Positions 10,579 through 21,883 of a stretch of 64,000 nt of DNA are shown piece by piece. The notes below the pieces were generated by a model. That model made no database searches. It was not told the origin of the DNA and saw only the letters and a list, made by a program, of their open reading frames with translations. The stretch lies in assembly GCF_023898315.1 (NCBI RefSeq), contig NC_064616.1, positions 705,775,389 through 705,839,388 of the forward strand, given 5' to 3'. Numbering within the stretch: the stretch's first letter is position 1; every line of letters begins with the position of its first letter. Source of the stretch: Schistocerca nitens (lineage: Eukaryota > Arthropoda > Insecta > Orthoptera > Acrididae). A program made the position numbers and the translations under genes.

Positions 10579-10634
10579 CATCTCATGACTGAAAGTAAGT
10601 ACTGGTCTCTTAAACCAAAAAATTATAAATTTTT
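10579..10634 (+). pseudogene. trnK: trnK relic
   Basis: The sequence catctcatgactgaaagtaag followed by tactggtctcttaaaccaa is a very good match to insect trnK, with the CTT anticodon intact in the loop tCTTaaa. Confidence 0.8.
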
Positions 10635-10639
10635 CGTAT

Positions 10640-10794
10640 TTACGTTGGGGAAATATTAATCTAAATCCCTCAAAAATTACCACTAATAGGACTTTCTCTG
10701 TTTATTATATTCTCGGCTGTTTTAAATCTATTTAATCAAATAAACTTCTTTTCATTTAAACGAAATAATACTAAAAGAGGAGAAAAAGAATAAT
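10640..10794 (+). pseudogene. atp8: atp8 relic
   Basis: A short gene remnant between trnK and atp6. The 3' part reads FSAVLNLFNQMNFFSF in the mitochondrial code, similar in composition to the membrane segment and tail of insect ATP8. Identity is mostly positional. Confidence 0.6.
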
Positions 10795-10818
10795 TGAAAT
10801 AGAGAACTTAATCTGGAA

Positions 10819-11038
10819 ATGGTACGAAACCCATTTTCAACATCTGATCCATCAACTAACATCTTAAATTTATCATTAATTTGAACTAGAATATTTATAC
10901 TATTATTCTTGATTCTTTCAATATTTGGAAAACACCATCATGGATTAATATTATCTGAACTAATTAAACTTCTAATAACCCTCCCTTGGCCACCACAAAA
11001 ATTATTAAGTATTCCTTATAAGGGCAAAAAGAACAAAC
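10819..11038 (+). pseudogene. atp6: atp6 relic, 5' part
   Basis: Begins atggtacgaaaccc and then PFSTSDPSTNILNLSL, matching the start of insect ATP6 (NLFSTFDPSTN). It stays open to about 11035 and then meets non-mitochondrial DNA. The 3' part is at 12403-12915. Confidence 0.85.
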
Positions 11039-11850
11039 AGACGGGCAGCCTCATAACTTTCCACTGCGACATTGATTGTAACTACTGTTCCTTATTCTCA
11101 GGAGGTCCTTTTTCCTTTGGTGTTACTTTTGAATATGAAAATTGGAGCTGACCTTTTCATCAAAAATAAAATATTTAGTGCCTCAGATCTTGATTACTGT
11201 CTTCTTGTTTGAAATTGAGTAAATTTTTAGTTTTGCAGTAACGTGTGGTGTCTCCGGAGTGCAATCGAAGGCACCCAAGGTTAAAGTTCTTCTTAGCAGC
11301 CAGTGTAAGAAACAGCTTTTCAATATCTGCATCATAATGTAGCGCTGAAAAAGTCTTGACGCTGTTATTGAAGAGCAAGTCAGATGGATACAATTCTGAA
11401 CAACCATCGTAGTCTGTGTTGGTATTGCAAGTTCCACAAATTTTTGCTTTTCACGAAAGAGAATCTGTTCATTCCAAAAGACTGTGTTATTAAACAGGGA
11501 TCACACAGTACTATCTACAATTCAAAATCGTAAGTCTTCTGCTTGCTTGCACTTCGTATTGCAATTACTAGGAGAGGAAACATGAGCATAATACTAACTT
11601 CAGAAATGAGAAAAATTTTACCTTTTAAGATGAAAATTATTATTTCATAAAAACGTTCTTCTCAGTGTTCAACTATTACAGTCTATATTCTGCTTCTTAC
11701 AAGAGTGTATATTGACAAAAATTAATATTTTCTGATGTCTCGCACCAATGGCAGCTGTCGTTTTCTTTTGTTTAACAATATAAGTACACCTCCTTTGAAA
11801 ATACATCCTTCCTTAGTGAAGTCTACTATCAGAAAAAACCTATTGGCTCA
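11039..11850. other. Unclassified insert in atp6, left part
   Basis: Non-mitochondrial DNA that separates the two halves of atp6, together with the SINE and 12044-12402. I found no protein domain, terminal repeat or target duplication. Short frames at 10909-11151 and 11175-11437 are not supported as genes. Confidence 0.5.
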
Positions 11851-12043
11851 AAAAAATGGCTCTGAGCGCTATGGGACTTAACATGGGAGGTCATCAGTCC
11901 CCTAGAACTTAGAACTAATTAAACCTAACGAACCTAAGGACATCACACACATCCATGCCCGAGGCAGGATTCGAACCTGCGACCGTAGCAGTCTCGCGGT
12001 TCTGGACTGAAGCGCCTAGAACCACACGAGCACCGCGGCTGGT
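11851..12043 (-). mobile_element. tRNA-derived SINE (family 1), minus orientation
   Basis: Reading the minus strand gives a Leu/Ser-type tRNA head, a B box GGTTCGAATCC in the form of tcgcaggttcgaatcct, then the body ggcatggatgtgtgtgatgt, and an end at agagccatt. It is the same family as the copies at 16558, 17777, 45658, 56493 and 59900. It is nested in the atp6 insert. Confidence 0.9.
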
Positions 12044-12402
12044 AAAAAAATATTTATTAGTAAAGTCATGAAGGACACAAGTTTGTTAAAAATCACGGGA
12101 AACTAACAAGTCAAACATGTTATTTACAATGCAGCACTCTAACAAGCAAAAGCAATAATTCAGGTTATTTGTAACTGAGACATTTTCCGTTGCTTCTGTT
12201 TCATAACGTTCCACAAAACAATTAAAATATAGTCTTGCTCTACCAAATAGACCTTTTTACAGTATTTTACTGGTAAATAAACAGAATATAATTATTGAAA
12301 AATGTCTTTCGATCCCTTGCAGCACTCAGTATTTAGATTTATGTCGCAGTTTGCATTACATGTAATGAAGTAATAATATAAACTTAACCTTACACAATGA
12401 GT
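12044..12402. other. Unclassified insert in atp6, right part
   Basis: AT-rich DNA with no feature I can name, lying between the SINE and the point where atp6 resumes (aacactattaggtcc at about 12407). Confidence 0.4.
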
Positions 12403-12912
12403 TTAAAACACTATTAGGTCCAAAATCATTTAACTGGACAACATTCATCTTGATCTCACATGTTTTAGTAATGCTATTTAACAATTTTACGGGACAAGTT
12501 TCATACATTTTTACTAGACCTAGAAGCCTAGCGTTAATGTCACAGTTGCATTACCTGAATCATTAAGATTTGTATTATTTGACTGAACTGACCACACCAA
12601 CCACTTATTTATACACCCACTACCTCAAGCAACACCTCATATATTAATATCATTTACAGTTGTAACTGCAACACTTACAAGCGTTATTCCACCAGGAACA
12701 TTAGTAATATGACTAGCTGCAAATGTAATTTCTGCACAGTTACTATTTCTTTATTAACAAGTATGAGAGCATCAATAACAATAAATTTTATTTCACTACT
12801 AATTATTGGACAAATACTATTATTAATTCTAAAATCAGCAGTCACAGTAACTCAAGTTTATATTTTCTCATTCTTAATAACTCTATATTTTAGAGAAGTA
12901 TACCAAACATAC
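12403..12912 (+). pseudogene. atp6: atp6 relic, 3' part
   Basis: Resumes with KTLLGPKSFNWTTFILISH (the LLGP-NYKGTTF block of ATP6). It continues through ATPHILMSF-like, the diagnostic PPGTLVMWLAANVISAQLL at about 12690-12740 (PGTLAVRLTANMIAGHLL in the family) and QVYIFSFLITLYF at the end. The essential Arg of that helix (VRLTANM) is replaced. Frameshifts are present. Confidence 0.85.
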
Positions 12913-13650
12913 ATTAACATCTCGCTCAAACCAACCATTTCACATAGTAGATTATAGACCTTGACTGTTTGCAGGTGACACTGGAGCAATAGTTCTAGTA
13001 TCAGAACTAGCTAAATGAATTCACTTATTTAATATTAACGTCTGCAATATTTGATTCTGAATTAAATTACTTACAACAATTCAGTGATGATGTAATGTAG
13101 TTGTAGAAGTGTATATAAATGATTACAACCAGGACTCTTATGAATTGGATTGTAATGAGGAATAATTCTGTTTATTGCATTCAAGATTCTTTGTGTCATT
13201 CTTCCAAGCTTTTTTTAGTAGAAGACTAGCATCTACTACTGAATTAGGAATACTGTGACCACCAATAGCAATTCAATCTTTTAACCCAATACAAATTCCA
13301 CTGCTCAATATAGGAATCCGTCTTGCATTGGGGGAACCATGACATAAGCACATCAAAGACTTGTAGAATCTAACCATACTCAAGACTACAACTATATTTC
13401 ACTACGTTACAAGGATATGAGTATTGACGAGAACCTTTCACATTTGCTGATATGGTTCGTGGATTGACTTTCTTTGTTGCTAGAGACTTTCATAGACTTC
13501 ATGTAATTATTGGAACAGTTTTTCTAGCAACATGTTTACTTCGACATTCAAGACACCACTTTGGATCTAAAGCTTTCACATGATATTAACATTTTATAGA
13601 TTTAGTTTGATTACTCTTTTACATTTCAGTTTACTGAGAAGCTGCATAAT
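12913..13650 (+). pseudogene. cox3: cox3 relic
   Basis: Starts with the region encoding SNQPFHMVDYSPWPL-like residues (12925-12965). It continues with CDVIVEVY-like, VSFFQAFF-like at about 13200, the P-I-A-I-QSFNPMQIPLLN block at about 13260-13305, and the well-kept [23 protein letters not shown] at about 13450-13520, ending HFGSKAFTW and a final WGS-like triplet. Several stops are present. Confidence 0.85.
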
Positions 13651-13699
13651 CGTTTTTCTGGTATAAGTAGTACAAATGCCTTACAGTCATAAAGCTTGA

Positions 13700-13936
13700 T
13701 TATATTGAAGGAAAACGATCCTAGTTTCATTTACAAGAACTTTTTTCGTTTCATTTTACCAATAATTCTTATAAGTCCTGGCACAATACTTTCAAAATAA
13801 TTAATTAATGGCCACCAAGAAAGAAGATCACCATTTGAAAGTGGGTTTGACCCAAAATATTTGGCACATATAACTTTTTCTCTTCGATTCTTCTTAATAG
13901 CTTCAATCTTCTTAATCTTTTTACATAACCCTGAGG
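13700..13936 (+). pseudogene. nad3: nad3 relic, 5' part
   Basis: The block agaagatcaccatttgaaag, then tgggtttgaccc, encodes the nad3 signature SPFECGFDP with Cys changed to Ser. [14 protein letters not shown] follows. It is interrupted at about 13925-13936 by the LTR-flanked insertion, and the remainder is at 23342. A trnG remnant may lie at 13655-13690. Confidence 0.85.
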
Positions 13937-15345
13937 TGTGTGGTTGTGAAAAAGTACCAGAATGATGGAACTGCCCTGACTCTATCACACACACCTTTAC
14001 ACCTGCTATTAAATTTTAATAGCTGAACAGACTTTCTTTCTCAAAAATAACCCTAACGTAGAATCCTAAGGTGAGAAGCTGCTATAAATTCCAAATGAAC
14101 GACTGTTTTTTACTCAGCCAACAAACAGTAATAATAATGAATCTATGGAAACTACAAGTTACTTCCAATCAAGTACAAATAAAACTAAACTAATATTTCA
14201 ATATATTAAAAGAAATGACGCAGCATAAGACTCAGTGAAATGACCATCACAAAAAGTGTTTGCAATAAATGTATGAAGCAACTTGGGGGATGACTACTGT
14301 ATTCTAGCACATTCAATCACTAATATGAATGCAAACCACCAAACGTTTTAGTTACTCCAGTGGTATATTGAATAAAAATTGAAACGATACTTTTCTGGAA
14401 CTGGGATTAAGGGTTCTGTGGTAATGCTACATCCCATTTCCAAACATCAATGTTCACGTATTGCCAGTGCTGATGCATTCTCTCTCCAATCTGCTGTGAC
14501 TGTGCATAGTCATAGTAAAGAACCATAATCTCGCTTGTCAGGACTCTGACACTGTGAAGTCCCACATACTGTCTGGACTCAGAGTCCTTGACGTCTTAAA
14601 CCAGCGACCTTCCACCTTACACATCCAAACCAAGAGTGTTTGTTTTCACATTTCCCTGATTCCGACTCGGATGTTTGCTTCTTTCCAGGAGCAACTGCCA
14701 ATTAGGTAATGTTAATGTTTTATGCCAGGTGCGTTAAAATTGTCAAGTTTAATAAATTTCCACTACTGAATGTCTCCAGTTCCGTGGCAAGCAGAACACA
14801 TCTTCCTCGTCAGATTTCTCTTGAAATTCCCATCTAGCGTCAGTAGGCGACTGACGAATCAAAGTGTTGTTTATTCACTTTTTAATTTACAGAAGTCTAA
14901 CTAACATGATGGGAACTTCCTGATGCTGCTCCTCCAACTGTGGTATGCCGAGACAGTCCAAGACTTGTGGTTTCTCACCATAATTTGTTAGGTGGCAGCC
15001 AGCATTTGAGACTACTGCCCTTAGCCTACTACAGAGCCAAACTGTGCCGTATACCACGAACCCAGTCTTAACGTCATTGGCAGGGAGTTCTGTGAGGCTT
15101 CTCAGGTGGTTTTTTGATATGTGTAAGCTGAAACAAAGCCTCTGAATGCTGTGTAGTCTTCCCTGTTGTTCTTAGAGTTGTGTGCTAACTGAGCAGTTCT
15201 CATGCATTTGTAGAATGGCATTACAAGCTTCGATGGACAATGGTAGCATGATGAAACTAAAGCATCCTGCCTTTCGTCAGTCGTGACAAGGGCAGATGAA
15301 TTCAGCATACAAATGGAAGGAGACATGCCAGATGGCTTTTAATCT
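13937..15345 (-). repeat. Left long direct repeat (LTR-like) of the 9.4-kb insertion in nad3
   Basis: About 1.4 kb that recurs in the same orientation at 21884-23341 with roughly 75-80% identity by eye (for example gtgtgtggttgtg, ttgtttgtggcagccagcatttgagac-like blocks, gaaggag.catgccagatgg). Read on the minus strand it runs from TGGCATGTC to CACACA. Such direct repeats at both ends of an insertion fit LTRs. Their divergence means an old element. Confidence 0.6.
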
Positions 15346-16164
15346 TTCATAGCCTTCACAACTGATGCTTGGTAGTGGGACAGTTCTAAGCACAACTACT
15401 AGAAATTACCACCTATCAAGACTGGTTGTGGCACCCATACAAAACACGGAAATTTGCAACACAGGGTGATATATCATGGATGAAAACAGAGTACAGTCTC
15501 CACGTTCAACAACCAGAGGATAAACCTCTCAAGCACACAGTTTGAATAAATATAAACTGGTCTAATGTTAATTATAATCAGCATCTGCGCCAGCAGATTG
15601 AACTAGTTCAAATGTGATCAGTGTGGCAAGGTATGGCTTTTCTACTAGTACAATTACTAGATGTGTTGAGCTACAGTTTAAAGAAAGTTATCAGCTACGA
15701 CTCTGACATCGTTTTTTAATTACTGTTTTTCAAATATGTGTATACTATACAAAGGTGGCAGAAGATCTATACATGACTTCACAATCCAAGTCATTCTTCC
15801 TTAATTAAGTTATAATTTCTCCTTCTTTCAAGTAGAAGAGCGACCAATAAATGTCCTGATAAGCTTTAAGCTGTATTGTCTACTGAAATATGTTATACAT
15901 ATAACCTCTTGCGAGGCATAAAGAATGAGTTGGCTGTTAAATTGGATACTACAAATATGATGAATAGTAAGTGTCAGAAAATGAAGTTAGAGATGAACAA
16001 AATGGATTAGTGTTAAGTAATTTACTGAGAAAAATGAGATGAAGTTTAGAATCATGGAGCATTAAGTTGTAGATATACAAAGGACATTATGAAAAATCTC
16101 GAGCATGCAACAGTGAAATATCGCAAGCGCGATTACGATGTTGACTGATGGTGAGCACATTATT
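15346..16164. other. Interior of the 9.4-kb insertion, no recognised coding
   Basis: If the flanking repeats are LTRs, this is degraded internal sequence (3' side, minus orientation). I see no RT, RNase H or integrase motif in any frame. Confidence 0.4.
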
Positions 16165-16177
16165 TGATTTAGGTAAA

Positions 16178-16416
16178 AAATGTAAATGTCGTGTGACTAG
16201 GGCCTCCCATTGGATAGACCATTCGCCAGGTGCAAGTCTTTCGATTCGACGCCCCTCTGGTGACTTGCACATGGATGGGGATGAAATGATGATGATTAGG
16301 ACAACACAACACCCAGTCCCTGAGCGGAGAAAATCTCCGACCCAGCAGGGAATCGAACCTGGGCCCTTAGGATTGTCATTCTGTCGCACTGACCACTCAG
16401 CTACTGGGGGCGTACA
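16178..16416 (-). mobile_element. tRNA-derived SINE (family 2) with 13-bp target duplication
   Basis: The minus strand reads a tRNA head (tagctgagtggtcag as A box, ggttcgattccc as B box), then cggagattttctccgctcag and a body ending at gtcacacgac. The flanks tgatttaggtaaa (16165-16177) and tgatgtaggtaaa (16417-16429) look like a target duplication with one mismatch. A second member is at 57754-57986. Confidence 0.85.
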
Positions 16417-16557
16417 TGATGTAGGTAAATGACACATTATTAAACTAACACTGTAAAGATATGTAAGGTTACATCAAACACAAACAGACCAACAAAATAC
16501 TAAAGCAAATTATAAGTTTAAATGTGGATAAAAAATGGTCAGGTTATATTGATCATG

Positions 16558-16754
16558 GCCAGCCGGAGTGGCCAAGCGGTTCTAGGCGCTACAGTCTGGA
16601 ACCGCGCGACCGCTATGGCCGCAGGTTCGAATCCTGCCTCGGGCATGGATGTGTGTGATGTCCTTAGGTTAGTTAGGTTTGGGAAGTTCTAAGTTCTAGG
16701 GGACTGATGACCTCAGAAGTTAAGTCCCATAGTGCTCAGAGCCATTTTTTTTTC
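16558..16754 (+). mobile_element. tRNA-derived SINE (family 1), full length, 11-bp target duplication
   Basis: A complete copy with head gccagccggagtggccaagc, A box tggccaagcggttctagg, B box ggttcgaatcc, and tail agagccatt plus T-run. It is flanked by perfect tattgatcatg repeats at 16547-16557 and 16755-16765. Confidence 0.95.
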
Positions 16755-16765
16755 TATTGATCATG

Positions 16766-17764
16766 ACTGTTGGTTAGAAATGATTGTGGCAAGATTCTTG
16801 TTATAGATATTGGCATATTCATGTCATACTGTGCTACAGCTATGAACAATACACCGAAAACGATTTTAGTACTCTCGATAAAAGGGCACTCTATGTAATC
16901 GTTCAGAGTCTAGTGTACACTGAGACTTTTGTCAAGTATATCAAGAAAACTAGATGTACTTATCACAGTTACACGATCGCACAGCAGGGTGTGGTTCATT
17001 ACACTTATGCCGGTGTGTTTTTACACAGTGTGTCATGAATCAGAGGGCTTCATACTGGTGTGTTTGGCATCTGAATGAGGTTCATAGCCTCTATTAGCTG
17101 TTGGATTATGTGCAAATTTCTGGAAACGGTCGACAGATCCTAGACCAGCACTATCACAGATATCAGTAGCAATGACGCAATTGCATCATTTAGTCATAGC
17201 AGCCAGCACAGATATCAGGATCATCATCTGGTTGCTGTCCTCATGGCATGCTGAGTCCCATCCAGGTCGACAGCACATGTGGGGTTAACTCGTCTGTACT
17301 AACAGAGAATTGCTGAGAGCACATGTGCAAGTCAAACAGTACATGAATTAGAGTAGGATTCTCATCATGTGTGCCCTACCTAGGGGACTGTCACTGAAAG
17401 TATTCGTAAAAACAAAGTGTTTGGACATTATTGAACGCACAGAGCTGCAGGGCCGAAACTTGGCTACTTGTAGCTCCCTAAGGGTGAATGAAAATGCCAC
17501 CATCTCAGCGTCATTTACTAAGGCCTGTGATCACGTTGCACTGTCCTTGCCAGCACATGACATGGATGGGAGGAGTGAAGTAGTCAGCTGCCATTGTTGC
17601 TATCCATACATCAGCAACATCTGTTTTTTGAAGGTAAGGGGAACCAGCAGTTTGACGGCCGCCATGGTGCACCTCTGGCGGCAGCCAACAACCCTGGTAG
17701 CTGCCGGCCAGAACATGTACGTGTTCACTCACACGTTATTATATTACTAGGATTATTACTACCG
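16766..17764. other. Unassigned DNA inside the 9.4-kb insertion
   Basis: About 1 kb of mixed composition. Frames at 16784-17038 and 17367-17750 have no recognisable domain and I do not call them genes. Confidence 0.4.
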
Positions 17765-17776
17765 TAATTATTCAAC

Positions 17777-17944
17777 CCTTCAGTCCGGAACCGCGCTGTT
17801 GCTACAGTCGCAGGTTCAAATCCTGCCTCGGGCATGGATGTGTGTGATGTCCTTAGGTTAGTTAGGTTTAAGTAGCTCTAAGTGTACGAGACTGATGACC
17901 TCGGATGTTAAGTCCCATAGTGCTTAGAGCCATTTGAACCATTT
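17777..17944 (+). mobile_element. tRNA-derived SINE (family 1), 5'-truncated, 12-bp target duplication
   Basis: Lacks the first ~35 bases of the tRNA head and begins ccttcagtccggaacc. It keeps a B-box-like ggttcaaatcc and ends gccatttgaaccatt. It is bounded by perfect taattattcaac at 17765-17776 and 17945-17956, so truncation happened at insertion. Confidence 0.9.
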
Positions 17945-17956
17945 TAATTATTCAAC

Positions 17957-18950
17957 TACCTATAACTTAAGTGTTAGATATGATACGAATGTGACCCTAC
18001 AAATAGAATGACATATGTGTAACGTCAACACAACGAACATATGTAACTTACTTCAGCCTTGTAGTGACCTTCTCTCCTGTACTGACGTTGCTGTGGAGGA
18101 ACTAGTATAAAACATATGTTAAAACATATCATTAGTATAGTTCTTAACTTAAGCAGTTGTGTAAAATGTTGGACTGTTTCTGGAATTAAAGAAAATGTAA
18201 ACATTGGTGTATTGTTTCTTCTTGTACGCCGCGTCTCCTCACTTAAAATACTGCATATACTCTCCACCTACTATGGGGATAAAATTCTTTTTCTATTATA
18301 CGTGCTTCCTGGCATGACACTACACAAAACACAGCAAAATCTTCGCTCTCCAGGTATGGGACAACGCGGTTGTGGCGGGGATTCGTCTCAAATCAGAATT
18401 TAACGTCCTGAGAACTCGCTACAGGAGCGAACGTCTGCAACAAACGACAAAAAAACGAAACTTATGATTTAGGAAACTTCATATTCGCTGAGGACACTAA
18501 AGCTTCATCAGTATTATGTACAGGAATCAGATGATTCACCCCTTTGTCACAACCAATTCAATGATAGATGTTTTTTAATAGCTGTAATACCACAGTAAAG
18601 ATAACAAAGATGTCAAATAGCATGTCTTCTCTCCTCCATCATTTTTTATAGCCGAGACTGACGTTCCTTCCTGGTGCGTTCTAACGAGGAGACACATTAC
18701 TTGGGGCTCCACATTTTACTAGTCACTACCGCTCAAGTTCAGTTTACATGGATTGTAAACGTATATCAATTTTCACCTAACATATGTTATATGATAGAGG
18801 TTGGAAGGAAAAAATCACAAAATTACCTACTTAACGTAATTGCACTCTATACTATGGATTCCTACGATGTAATACTATGCTACTCAATGAAGTGTTTCAG
18901 GTAGATGATATAGTGAATTCGCATGTACTTCCCTGTTGACTGCTGTTCTG
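17957..18950. other. Unassigned DNA inside the 9.4-kb insertion
   Basis: No domain, tRNA or terminal repeat recognised. Short frames at 18025-18403 and 18674-18904 look random. Confidence 0.4.
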
Positions 18951-18954
18951 CTTA

Positions 18955-20182
18955 GGTGTAGAGCGTTCAACGACCTCCCTTTGCCGTTGCCAACTGAGGT
19001 CGTACCTCCATTTGCGTGCCCTTCTTCATAATTCTTTTTCGTCTGCCAGGAGTTGTCTTGGTGACCAGGTATTCGTCTTCTTTCCCTCGTACCCTGTTCA
19101 TCCAGTGTTAATCCTAATTATCGCAGGGTATCTTTAAAGGCTTGGATATCGTTGTAGCATTTGCCAATCAATACTTCTTGGTGGTGTGGTGGTAGCTTCA
19201 TATGGCAGAAGCGGATCACTTCGGCATCGCTACATGGATCGTCAAGGAACTGATTCTTTCTGACCACATCCTTGAAAAATTTAACAGGACTCTTAATAAA
19301 CCCTGAGGTGACCAGATCGATGCAAAACATGCTTTCGTGTTTGATGCATTCCTATGTCTTGGTCGACCAGTAGTTCGCCAAGAATGCATTTCTGAATTCT
19401 TTGTATGACATACATGTTGCAGTGATCATATGCACTCGTTCTGCGACACTGCCAGCAAGGTGCCCACAGACAAAATTTAATTTACACTCTGGTGGCCACT
19501 ACAAAGGTAGCGAGAGGTCGAATTGAGCTGAAGATCTTGGGGTGCAAGATGTTCCCATTATCTTTGTAATTCTGAAATTGTCTGACGGACACAAAGCGTT
19601 TGATGTCGAACGTGTCGTCCTTTCGTATGCACAGTGTCTCTGCTGAAAGGTTGTCATGTGCTGATGTACGTTCTCACAATACTGGCGTCACTTACTACAG
19701 GGCCCGCCACATTCTTCATGTGTTCATCAGTGCTACACAGTGGTATCAGCTGTCGGCACCACTCCTCGTTCGTTCATCTGGCGATATCTGTTCCATGTGC
19801 TTCCATAATTTTGTACCATCATTTGCAGTTTCGGGCAATGGACGATGCATTTCATGCTCGCTTTGTCTGTTTCTTGCTTTAAGACTTCAGAACCCTGCTC
19901 TCTTAGCTTCTTAAACTCCATGTGAGCCTTCATCGCCTCCGTTCGCTGTCGTTGCTAACAGTTAGCTTCCTGTGTTTTTTCAAGGTACACGACTAGTATT
20001 TGGCTCTTTTTCCCTTCCTCTTTCACTTCCACTCTAATTTTTTCGATCACTTCTTGTAGCTGCTGTGTTTTCCCTCTTTCTACTTCTTTTTCCCTTTGTG
20101 TTACCATTCCTTCTGTTTCTTTTATCTCATTTTTTAGTATTTTCTTGAATTCTAGTTCCCTCTCTACTGCCTTACCTCCCAT
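18955..20182 (-). pseudogene. Gag-like relic of a second LTR retrotransposon
   Basis: On the minus strand a frame starts MGGKAVERELEFKKILKNE at 20182 and is strongly charged and heptad-like (coiled-coil potential) for about 75 codons. After frame changes it continues with MKAHMEFKKLREQGSEVL (19933) and, nearer 19600-19120, with TFDIKRFVSVRQFQNYK and KSPVKFFKDVVRKNQFLDDPC, which read like a Gag capsid region. At least four interruptions are present. A GC-rich LTR-like block lies just upstream (20640-21325). Naming as Gag is inference from layout and composition. Confidence 0.5.
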
Positions 20183-20639
20183 TTTCCTAAAGAATATTAA
20201 CAGATCGCCCCACTCTATTTGCTTTCAGTACTGATGTTTCATGAGGCTGTGTGTGAGTCTGATCATGAGATTGGTCGACTAGGTGTGCCAGAACTTGCTT
20301 TGTTCTGAGCCTTGCCGTCCAGTCTGCCGTCTAGATAATTTTCGCATCATTATAGGGCCTCATCATCATTCTTAACTACGATATTGTATTCTTGGTGGGC
20401 ATTATCTTCACGTTTGGTCTGATCCCACTCAAGTGCATGATCGACCCCCTCATTTGAGACTGGCTGTACTGAAGGAAAAATAGGCGCCAGCAAACTAAGA
20501 CTACTCTTATTCTAGCATGGATCTAATAAAAGTCACAGTTGGTCACAAAATAGAAATCAGAAACTTAACTGTTTGCATGATCTACTAACTACTTGAGGTA
20601 TTATAAGAGAAAAAGTCGGTCTGCCCACAGAATCTCCCA

Positions 20640-21325
20640 GAGAACTGATCTCTCCAGTTGTCAGGATGCTAGGAAATGACTGTGGACGCGTCAGAAACGC
20701 CAAAGAAACATTATTAATTCATAACACCTTTATTCCTGCCGAGTACAATGTGGCTTGGTGATATCAACGACCTTCCTGAGTCCTCGCTGGCTCGTAGCGA
20801 TGACACCAGCTCCGGGCCGCACAGTCTTGCTAGTGCAGCGCCGCATGCTCTGACGTAGCGAAGGAATGTCCTTACTTCGTACTTCAGCCACGCGTGGCTG
20901 GTGGCACCCGGCTCGCCGGCCGGCTCGGCTGCGGACAGCAAGCCGCTGCACGTAGGAGGCTCCGGGTTGGAGTTCCGGTGCTGTCAGCATGAGAAGCGTT
21001 CTCGTAGTGTGCAGTGTACTCTATCCCACCCCATCTTCTTCCCTGCTCCTTCTGGTGGCTCGGCCGCGGTGGATGGGCAGAACGGGCAGAACAGGCTGCA
21101 GTCCCCCAGCGTCGTCGGCTCACCCGGTTGTGACGGCGGATGCACAGGGCCTAGGCCCCGCACGATCTCGACGACGGCTCGCTGATGTGGTCAGCATTGG
21201 CGGCGAGCGAGTCTGCCGCGATGTCTGCTAATCCTGGGTTGATGATTAACAGTGGCAGCAGAGAGGACCAGAGCTCGTACTGTCCCCTCACGTCTGTTAC
21301 TGGGTGGGCCGCCCTTACTACAACA
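20640..21325 (-). mobile_element. Putative LTR of the nested retrotransposon
   Basis: A GC-rich block, unlike its AT-rich surroundings. On the minus strand it starts TGTTGTAGTAAGGGC at 21325 and contains a poly(A) signal-like ggaataaagg near 20735. A gag-like frame lies downstream. The 3' boundary and the partner LTR were not found, so it may be a single LTR left with truncated interior. Confidence 0.45.
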
Positions 21326-21470
21326 TCTCCTTAATAAAGATTAACATGTCGATCACCGAGCTGAGCGCTACACAGCGACCCAGTACACATCTAACCGCAA
21401 GTCTAACTGCGAGTGCCTTGTTGCTATCAAAGCTGGCGTAATTAAAGGAAGCACAAGCGACGTCCTCACG

Positions 21471-21838
21471 TCATGCTCGTTTGTAATGAACGCATTCGTT
21501 CCACTTATACTGCTGATTCATCTGTCGTACTCGTCCCTTAGGTGTTCTTGCGACAGAGTTATGTGTTGTTACGGCAGACGTACGTGAAGTTGTGAAATGC
21601 AGTACAGCTGACGCTATACCTCTGTCTTTCACTCTACGAAAGTCTCCGTCTAACACAAACCCGCGTGCTAAGCAATACTCTCTCGCCTGTTGTGTGTAAC
21701 CAGGCCATTGCCCCTGTGTGACGACACATTCCGATACATGTGCAATCCTTCTTACCTCTTGGTAACCTACTGGCATAGGCAACGAAACTTTGACAACATT
21801 CCATGTTTCCAACTCTTTACTATTCCGCGACATTACAG
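21471..21838 (-). CDS. N-terminal Gag-like frame next to the right long repeat
   Basis: An open frame on the minus strand whose best start is ATG at about 21836-21838 (MSRNSKELETWNVVKVSLP), 46 bases inside the right long repeat. It runs about 120 codons to TGA and ends basic (NQQYKWNECVHYKRA). Between repeat and ATG, about 12 bases in, the minus strand reads TTGGCGAACACTG, a plausible tRNA primer site. I do not recognise a domain. The position is what one expects for the first gene of an LTR element in minus orientation. Confidence 0.4.
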
Positions 21839-21883
21839 AACGAAGGCCGATCAGTGTTCGCCAAGTTATGCAAAACGCCGTTG

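Noticed and set aside
5670-10634. Nuclear tRNA genes
   Set aside because: The tRNA-like sequences have mitochondrial arms and order, several have mutated anticodons, and they form part of the NUMT.
8807-13936. Functional mitochondrial DNA or assembly contamination by mtDNA
   Set aside because: Every protein gene has stops and frameshifts under the mitochondrial code, and nuclear transposons are inserted with target duplications.
16558-16640. A genuine tRNA-Leu or tRNA-Ser gene
   Set aside because: The tRNA-like head is followed by the SINE body and flanked by a target duplication.
17367-17750. 127-codon frame as a host gene
   Set aside because: No recognisable domain, atypical composition, and location inside a degraded transposon.
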